Below, in pieces: positions 58,301 to 64,000 of a stretch of DNA of 64,000 nucleotides. The notes beneath the pieces were generated by a model, which saw only the letters and a list, made by a program, of their open reading frames with translations, was not told where the DNA came from and did no database searches. Source of the stretch: Comamonas sp. GB3 AK4-5. Its GTDB lineage: Bacteria > Pseudomonadota > Gammaproteobacteria > Burkholderiales > Burkholderiaceae_C. How positions within the stretch are numbered: the stretch's first letter is position 1; each line of letters opens with the position of its first letter. A program made the position numbers and the translations under genes. The stretch lies in NCBI RefSeq assembly GCF_041320665.1, contig NZ_CP166730.1, positions 4,650,001-4,714,000 on the forward strand, given 5' to 3'.

Positions 58301-61300
58301 TCAGAACGTGCTCAGCACGTTGATAAACCAACCTCGGCTGCGGTAGGACAGATCGGTCAAATCGTCCGAGTAGTTGGTGAAGTTATAGCCCACGCCTGCC
58401 TTCACATGCTTGCCCACATGCTTGTAGACAGCCACCAGCGCGCCGGCGCGGGAGTCCTGCGCTTCCTTGACGCGCAGATTGCGCAGCTCGGTCACGATGT
58501 CCCATTCGCGCACCCAGTGCCAGTCTGCACGCAGCACCACCAGGTCGGCACGGCTGGAGAACCATTCACCCTCGGTCTTGTTCATGCGCAGCTTGCCTGT
58601 GCGCAGGCCGTACTTGAAGCCCAGCGACACCCAGGGCTTGACGTCCCAGATGGTGTCGATGGAGAAGATCTGGCTTTTCTGCGCGTAGTCGGCGATCTGG
58701 CCATTGCTGTCCAGCTGACCTGCCGTGGGCACGTTGTGGTAGCTGGTCAGCTTGACCAGGGTGTTCCAGCGATCGTTGTCCACGGGGCGGTAGGCCGCAC
58801 CCAGCACGGCTTCGTGGAAGTTGCCGTCATAGAAAGCACCTTCCGAATTGCTGCTGCGCGAGATGTTGAACTTGCCCAGCAAACGCCAGGCCTGGCTCAG
58901 CTGCTGGCCATAGCTGTTGCGCATCAACCAGGTGTTGCGGGTCTGGCCGTTGGTGTTTTTGTCACGGCGCAGTTCCACGGCACCAGCGTACTTCAGACCG
59001 TCGAACTTGTAGCTGGTCGAGAAGCCCACGGCCTTGCGGTCGTAGTCGCCACCCAGCTCATCGCTGATGGTGCCGAACTCCATCTTGGAGCCGAAGTTCC
59101 AGCGGTCGTTCGGCGCCAGGTCCACACCAAAGGCCTGTACCAGGCTTTGCGAGCCCGCACCATCGGTGGCGCGCACCTCGCCAAAGAGGCGTGTGCTGTC
59201 GTTGAGGCGGTAGTTGGAGCCCGTCACCCAGCTGCCGTAGCGGCCACGGTAGTTGCTGTCCGGGTTCTCGCTTTCCAGGCGGTAGTTCAAATAGGCATTG
59301 CTGCGGTCGCTGATGCGGTAGTCCGCGCCCAACATGCCGCCCGCGCCCAGGTTGCCACCCGAGGCTTCGGCATTCAGCGCCCAGCGATCGTTCAGGCGCA
59401 GCTGGCCGCCCACGCCGGCGCGGTTGTTGGCATCGCGCTCTTCGGTGCGCTCCACCGTGCCTTGCACAAAACCGTAGATGGACCAGTCTTCCTTCTCGCC
59501 AGGCTTGCCGCCTTCCTTCAGCGGCACGTAGTCGGCGCGCAGCTGCAGGTCGGTACGGGCACCGTTTTGCGACAGCGTAGGGCTGGCGTTGGCCATCTTC
59601 AGCTGGCGCTTGTCGTGGCGCATGCCGGCCGTGACGGCCCATTCCTCACCCAGCTGATGGCGCAGGCCCAGTTCAGCGTTATTGGAAGTTTGGTAGTCGC
59701 CCTCGCGGTCATCGGCCTTGGCCTGCAGCGTGGTGCGCTCGGTCAGCGGCAGCTGGGCCTTCAGGCCCATTTGCCGAATGGCCTCGCCGTTGTAGGCGAT
59801 TTGGCCGGGGGCCGAATAGCCTTTTTCCCGGTCCTGCACATAGGCGCTGAGCTGGCCCTTGTGGTTGTCGGTGACTTCGGCCAGGTCCAGCGTGGCTTCC
59901 ACGCGGTAGGCCTGGGCATTGGCCGAGCTGGCGCCGTTGATGGCGTTGAAGTCGTAGCCACCATCCACCGATGAGGTGCTGGTGATGTCGCTGACACCGC
60001 TGGAACGGGCCACCTCGGCCTTGACCTGCGTGCCGGCTGCCACACGCACTGTGGCATCCACGCCTTGCAGCGTCTGGCGGTATTCATGCTCGCCCTGGCG
60101 GTAGCCTGTTAGGCCCACACGCAAATGGTCATTCACCCAGTGGCTGACACGGCCACCATAGGCCATGGAGTCCACCGCGCTCACGCCCGGCACGTATTCG
60201 TAGGTCACCACCAGGTGCAGCGGATTGCCCGACAGCGCGCTGGTGTAGATGATGCCGCCCGCCGACGCAGTCGATGGCAGGGGTGCGCTCAGCATGATGC
60301 GGCCCTGCAGGTAGTTAACCTCGTAGTCCTGGCCGGGCGCCAGTTGGCGGCGCTCTATCACCATGCCCGAGTCACGGTCACGCACTTCCACCCACACGCG
60401 TTCCGAACCCACGGTCACATCCTGGTGGCGCATGTAGTAAAGCGAGCCACCCGTGCCACGGAATTCCTCGCGCGCACCCATGGTGCCGGGGTCGGCCGCA
60501 AAGGCGTCCAGGCCTGTGCGGCGCTCGCCGAAGCCGGTGGCATCTTCCGAGCGCAGCTTGAGACGCGCACCGTACAGACCACGCGAATACTGGATCAGCT
60601 CCGAGCCGCTCCACGAGGTCTGAAAGTTACCCCACATGACCTGGGATTCACCCTTTTCCAGGCGCACAAAAAACTTGCCCTGGGTGGGCGCATCGTCCAC
60701 CGTGGTGCTGTCGTCGCCATAGACCGGGTAATACGCATCGGGATCAATGCGGCGCAGCAGATAGCGCGGGTCCTTGGCGGTGAAGTTGCTGAACAGGTCT
60801 TTCAAGGGCTGCTCGCGCGTGTCGGCAGCGGCCGTCAGCAGCCATTCGCCCTTGATCTTGCCCTTGAGATAAAAAGCTCCGCGCCCGTCCACATAGGTGT
60901 TGTCGCGGTAGTGCTGCAGGTCGTTGGTGACCAACTCGGCCGGACCGGTGGTCTTGTTCTGGCCTATGGTCAGATCGCCCACGGCCACATAGAACCAGTC
61001 GTTGTCAGGGATGGAGACGTTGCGGCGGAAGGTGGCTGTGCGGCCGTCCGTGCCCTTGACGCTCACATCCACACCATGCGGACCGGTGGCCAGAATCTGG
61101 CGCGCCACAAAGCGGCCGTTGTCGTCCACGGGAATCTGCTGGCCCAGCACGGTGACGGTTTCACCGGGCTTGATCTTGGTGCCACTGACGGTGATGGTGC
61201 CGCCGCGCACGGGGATGTTGCTGACATGCAGCGCGTTCTCGCCCCAGCCCACCAGTGCCTCGCGGCTGGGCTTGTCCAGATCGTTCAAAGGCCGTGCACG

Positions 61301-62488
61301 GGTGGCGATGTTCAGCGACTTGGTCGCCGTTTCATCGAAGCGGCCCTTGCGGTCGTAAACACGCAGCACATAGATGTATTCGTCCTGGCCTTCCACCGGC
61401 ACGGTCCAGGCCGTGGTGGTTTCCCAGTGCAGCGGCAGCACGGCCAGCGCCTTGCCATCGGTGGGCTCGCCCTTGCGGAAGACGCGCACCTCGGCCTTGT
61501 CAATCCAGCTGGCGTAGTTGCTCCAACCGCGGAACTGCACGGCCTCGCCACGCAGCGTCACATCGGTGGCGGCCCACACGTTCAGCGCCGGCTTGGCAGC
61601 CAGGTCGTCGTACTTGATCTGGATGTCGGCACGCTCCAGGGCCACGTCCACGCAGCGCTGGCGGTCGGCCTCGTTCACGGCAGCGCCGGACATGTCCTCG
61701 CCATCCACGGTGATGCGGAAAGGCAGATCGGCCGTCTCCCGCGCCGGGGCGCAGGCATCGGCCGGGGCGGCCACGACAGGCGCAGGGGCCGCCACGGGCG
61801 CGGCGACCTCGTCCCACCACAGAGTGATGATGACGCGGCGGTTCTGCGCCATGCCCTGGGGGTTGGCATTGCTGGCCACGGGCTGGGCCTCGCCCTTGCC
61901 GCTCATGGCCACGGCCTCGGCCGGCAGGCCCAGACCACGGCGCAAATAGCTGGCCACGGCCAGGGCACGCGCTTCGGACAGGCCTTGGTTGTCACGGAAC
62001 AAGCGCTTGGTCTGCGGTGCCAGACGCTGGCTGTCGGTGTGGCCCTCCACGGCAATGCGCACACCCTGCTTGCCTTGCAACTGCGCCACGACGGCGTCCA
62101 GCGCGGACAGCGATGCAGCCGTCAGATCGGCCTTGCCGGAGGCAAACAAGGCCCCCGAAGTATCGGACTCCGCCAAGGCCACGGCCTGCTGGGCCGGGGC
62201 CTGGGGCAACGTGGCATTGGCGGCGCGCATGGCCTCGGCATCGGCCCGCGTCACCCCGGAGGGCAGTGCGTAGCCAAAGCCTTGCGGCACCTGCTCGGAC
62301 GGCGGCGGCATGGCCACCGTCATCTGGCGCGCGTTATCCACGCGCTTGCCTTGCTGGGTGTCAGCCTCTGGCTGGCTGGCCCAGGCGGCGCTGCTGCCCA
62401 GCAGCACCAGGGCAGCTGCGCAAGCGACAGACGAACGACTCCACTCGGGGCACACCGCAGCGTGCCCGCTTTGCTTCAACGGGTTCAT
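58301..62488 (-). CDS. giant outer-membrane protein: OmpA-like domain plus C-terminal beta-barrel
   Basis: 1395 residues. A signal peptide is likely (hydrophobic run ending SAAWA near residue 37). Residues about 105-230 are an OmpA-type peptidoglycan-binding domain: ALFASGKADLT, AVEGHTDSQR, NQGLSEARALAVASYL and AQNRRVIIT. Residues about 240-520 look like beta-rich Ig-type modules. From about 560 on the sequence has alternating aromatic/polar beta strands with glycine and asparagine turns and ends in INVLSTF, a C-terminal phenylalanine as required for BAM-mediated insertion. The ATG overlaps the stop codon of the upstream surface-protein gene by one base. Function unknown; an export or anchoring partner for that protein is plausible. 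Confidence 0.75.
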   Translation of the reverse strand: MNPLKQSGHAAVCPEWSRSSVACAAALVLLGSSAAWASQPEADTQQGKRVDNARQMTVAMPPPSEQVPQGFGYALPSGVTRADAEAMRAANATLPQAPAQQAVALAESDTSGALFASGKADLTAASLSALDAVVAQLQGKQGVRIAVEGHTDSQRLAPQTKRLFRDNQGLSEARALAVASYLRRGLGLPAEAVAMSGKGEAQPVASNANPQGMAQNRRVIITLWWDEVAAPVAAPAPVVAAPADACAPARETADLPFRITVDGEDMSGAAVNEADRQRCVDVALERADIQIKYDDLAAKPALNVWAATDVTLRGEAVQFRGWSNYASWIDKAEVRVFRKGEPTDGKALAVLPLHWETTTAWTVPVEGQDEYIYVLRVYDRKGRFDETATKSLNIATRARPLNDLDKPSREALVGWGENALHVSNIPVRGGTITVSGTKIKPGETVTVLGQQIPVDDNGRFVARQILATGPHGVDVSVKGTDGRTATFRRNVSIPDNDWFYVAVGDLTIGQNKTTGPAELVTNDLQHYRDNTYVDGRGAFYLKGKIKGEWLLTAAADTREQPLKDLFSNFTAKDPRYLLRRIDPDAYYPVYGDDSTTVDDAPTQGKFFVRLEKGESQVMWGNFQTSWSGSELIQYSRGLYGARLKLRSEDATGFGERRTGLDAFAADPGTMGAREEFRGTGGSLYYMRHQDVTVGSERVWVEVRDRDSGMVIERRQLAPGQDYEVNYLQGRIMLSAPLPSTASAGGIIYTSALSGNPLHLVVTYEYVPGVSAVDSMAYGGRVSHWVNDHLRVGLTGYRQGEHEYRQTLQGVDATVRVAAGTQVKAEVARSSGVSDITSTSSVDGGYDFNAINGASSANAQAYRVEATLDLAEVTDNHKGQLSAYVQDREKGYSAPGQIAYNGEAIRQMGLKAQLPLTERTTLQAKADDREGDYQTSNNAELGLRHQLGEEWAVTAGMRHDKRQLKMANASPTLSQNGARTDLQLRADYVPLKEGGKPGEKEDWSIYGFVQGTVERTEERDANNRAGVGGQLRLNDRWALNAEASGGNLGAGGMLGADYRISDRSNAYLNYRLESENPDSNYRGRYGSWVTGSNYRLNDSTRLFGEVRATDGAGSQSLVQAFGVDLAPNDRWNFGSKMEFGTISDELGGDYDRKAVGFSTSYKFDGLKYAGAVELRRDKNTNGQTRNTWLMRNSYGQQLSQAWRLLGKFNISRSSNSEGAFYDGNFHEAVLGAAYRPVDNDRWNTLVKLTSYHNVPTAGQLDSNGQIADYAQKSQIFSIDTIWDVKPWVSLGFKYGLRTGKLRMNKTEGEWFSSRADLVVLRADWHWVREWDIVTELRNLRVKEAQDSRAGALVAVYKHVGKHVKAGVGYNFTNYSDDLTDLSYRSRGWFINVLSTF

Positions 62489-64000
62489 TAACGGACTCCC
62501 TCTGCCTTGTTCTGTTCAAAGGATTCCGTCTCGATCACCAGCGGTGGTGTGTCGTCCTCCTGTTGCTTTTTCTGCTGTGCCTGTTGGGCATAGCCATCCT
62601 GGATGCGCTGGGTCAGTGCCTTCAGGCGCTGCTCGGCCACATCCTTGCTCTCACCCGTCATGCGATAGGCGATACGCAGCACCGTGGGGCGCTCGGCCAG
62701 CTGCGTGAGCAGCTGTGCAATCTGCTCGTTCCACTGCGTGGACAGCTGCTTGCCGTCTTCTGCAAAGGCACGACCATCGACTTCCAGACGCAGCACCTTG
62801 TGCACCGTGGCGCCAAAGTTCAGCTTCACCATCTTGCCGCGGGTCACGCGCACATCACGGGGGTTTTCCGTGGTCATGCGGTAGCCCGAAGGCAGGGTGC
62901 GCTCGTCCAGCTTCATCACAAAGTTGCTGCCGCGGTCCGCCTGCGGAATCGCTGCACAAGCCACGTGAAAGCGCCCATCGGCATCGGTGGTGACCAGCAG
63001 GCCACGCGCCGTCACCACGCGCACATTGGGAACACCGGGCTCGCCCTGGTCCTGGTAGCCGTTGGCGTTCTTGTCGTCAAACACCTTGCCAATCAGGTCG
63101 GAGCAGTCAAAGGTCGGATCTGGCACCACACGCACCAGCGCACTGGCCACGTTGGAGATGCGCTCGTTCACCTGGCTGTTCAGCGCCCAGGCCTGGTTCA
63201 CGTATTCGCCTTCGCCCACACCGGCACCCACCACCAGCAGCAGCTTGAAGGTCTTTTTCTCGCCTGCCGCGAAAGTCTGACTCTTCCAGTCCAGCAAACG
63301 GCCTGCAACCACAGGCTCCATGGGCATGCCGTTGTAGGTGGCAGACCCCACGCGGTAGCGAAAGCCCGGCGGAATATGGTCTTGCACATTCACATTGCCC
63401 AGCGCTGCCTGCAACGTATTGGTCGCCGTGATGGTGTAGGGCACCAGATCACCCTTGGCCACATTCACCTTGGGCGTGGTCTTGCTCACCACGATGGCAC
63501 CGCCCAGGATGGGGTCGATGGGGATGTGGTTGTTCAGCACGTTGTGCGACCTTTGCGCATCGATCACAAAGCTGAAGTAGTACTGCGTTGTCGCCGGTCC
63601 CACGCCGCCCACGCAAGCCGCAGACCCAGCGGGGGCATGCAGCGGCACGCCGGCCGCAGGAGCATTCGAACTCGCTTGGATCAGCTCGGGATTGTTGGTT
63701 CCTGCACTCACATCCAGCGTACTGGAAGTACATGCCGGAATCATGGCAGACGGTGCAGGCAAATATCCTGCAGGAACCGCCACGGTCAAGGTGTACGTGC
63801 CCACAGGGGCCGTACCGTTCAGCCAGAACTGGTAGAGGCCGTCCGCACCCGTAGTCTGGCTGGCAGAGTTCGCTCCAAAAAGATGCTGCACGGGATCAAA
63901 TCCGCCAGGCCCGCTGATGGTCACCACCGCGCCCTTGACCGGCTGGCGCGTCACCGCGTCATAGACCACGCCACTGGGATCCAGCGGCAGACTTTGCTGT
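62488..64000 (-). CDS. large DUF11/SdrD-like surface protein, C-terminal part
   Basis: The frame is open from the right edge of the window, so only the last 503 codons are seen. Visible in order: a carboxypeptidase-regulatory or Cna-B-like module (DPSGVVYDAVTRQPVKGAVV), a DUF11-type module (VSKTTPKVNVAKGDLVPYTI), a SdrD-like B module with a calcium-binding-type loop (KVFDDKNANGYQDQGEPGV), and a C-terminal alpha/beta region (LRLEVDGRAFAEDGKQLSTQ) that resembles a degenerate OmpA-like fold. Such modular proteins are usually adhesins or envelope scaffolds. It overlaps the start of the OmpA/beta-barrel gene (TAATG), so both are made together. Confidence 0.75.
   Translation of the reverse strand, partial: QQSLPLDPSGVVYDAVTRQPVKGAVVTISGPGGFDPVQHLFGANSASQTTGADGLYQFWLNGTAPVGTYTLTVAVPAGYLPAPSAMIPACTSSTLDVSAGTNNPELIQASSNAPAAGVPLHAPAGSAACVGGVGPATTQYYFSFVIDAQRSHNVLNNHIPIDPILGGAIVVSKTTPKVNVAKGDLVPYTITATNTLQAALGNVNVQDHIPPGFRYRVGSATYNGMPMEPVVAGRLLDWKSQTFAAGEKKTFKLLLVVGAGVGEGEYVNQAWALNSQVNERISNVASALVRVVPDPTFDCSDLIGKVFDDKNANGYQDQGEPGVPNVRVVTARGLLVTTDADGRFHVACAAIPQADRGSNFVMKLDERTLPSGYRMTTENPRDVRVTRGKMVKLNFGATVHKVLRLEVDGRAFAEDGKQLSTQWNEQIAQLLTQLAERPTVLRIAYRMTGESKDVAEQRLKALTQRIQDGYAQQAQQKKQQEDDTPPLVIETESFEQNKAEGVR

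Noticed and set aside
60125..62491. 788-codon open frame on the plus strand
   Set aside because: Antisense to the OmpA-domain protein, whose signal peptide, OmpA motifs and overlap with its neighbour are convincing.

Overview
The window is a GC-rich bacterial chromosome segment that reads as a member of the Comamonadaceae (Betaproteobacteria, Burkholderiales), most likely Comamonas or a close relative. This rests on gene order and protein character (a spc/alpha ribosomal cluster, a Rhizobium-type glpSTPQUV glycerol transporter, a trp operon carrying a chorismate mutase, a SpeD-SpeE fusion). No database search was possible. No CRISPR array or prophage is visible.

Layout. Positions 1-3414 hold a YraP/DiaA/YraN/RsmI-type cluster and an Hsp70-like protein. 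Positions 3602-12818 hold, all on the minus strand, the spc and alpha ribosomal operons (rplN to rplQ, with secY and rpoA), closed by an initiator tRNA gene and a strong terminator. Positions 13031-24133 form a glycerol regulon: glpD, the six-gene ABC importer glpSTPQUV (glpS frameshifted near its 5' end), the DeoR-type repressor gene glpR, an acetyltransferase gene and glpK. Direct repeats of TTCG spaced 10 bp apart lie in front of both glpD and the glpS/glpR divergent region and are candidate GlpR operators. Positions 24681-35247 are housekeeping genes (proC, ubiA, PAP2 phosphatase, dps, oxyR, recG, an HD-GYP protein, a hemerythrin-GGDEF protein, queA).

Positions 35313-41592 are an accessory island: two Wzz-like polysaccharide chain-length proteins among four insertion sequences (a dead IS903-type element, two IS5-family elements stacked on one TAA target, and an IS3-family element). 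Positions 41594-45384 encode a Fur-box-preceded siderophore ABC importer. Then come ung, the trp operon (trpL leader, trpE, chorismate mutase, trpG, trpD, a small membrane protein, trpC), a fused AdoMet decarboxylase/spermidine synthase, gph, and the divergent metE/metR pair. The window ends with a translationally coupled pair of giant envelope proteins: a DUF11/SdrD-like surface protein that runs off the end, and a 1395-residue protein combining an OmpA-type peptidoglycan-binding domain with a C-terminal beta-barrel.

Two dispersed intergenic repeat families recur. The main one has five copies, each starting within about 15 nt of a gene's stop codon (or overlapping it), always in the same orientation relative to that gene. 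The observations most worth following up are this stop-codon-associated repeat, the asymmetric ATPase pair of the glycerol importer, the possibly leaderless trpL, the paired envelope proteins and the stacked insertions.
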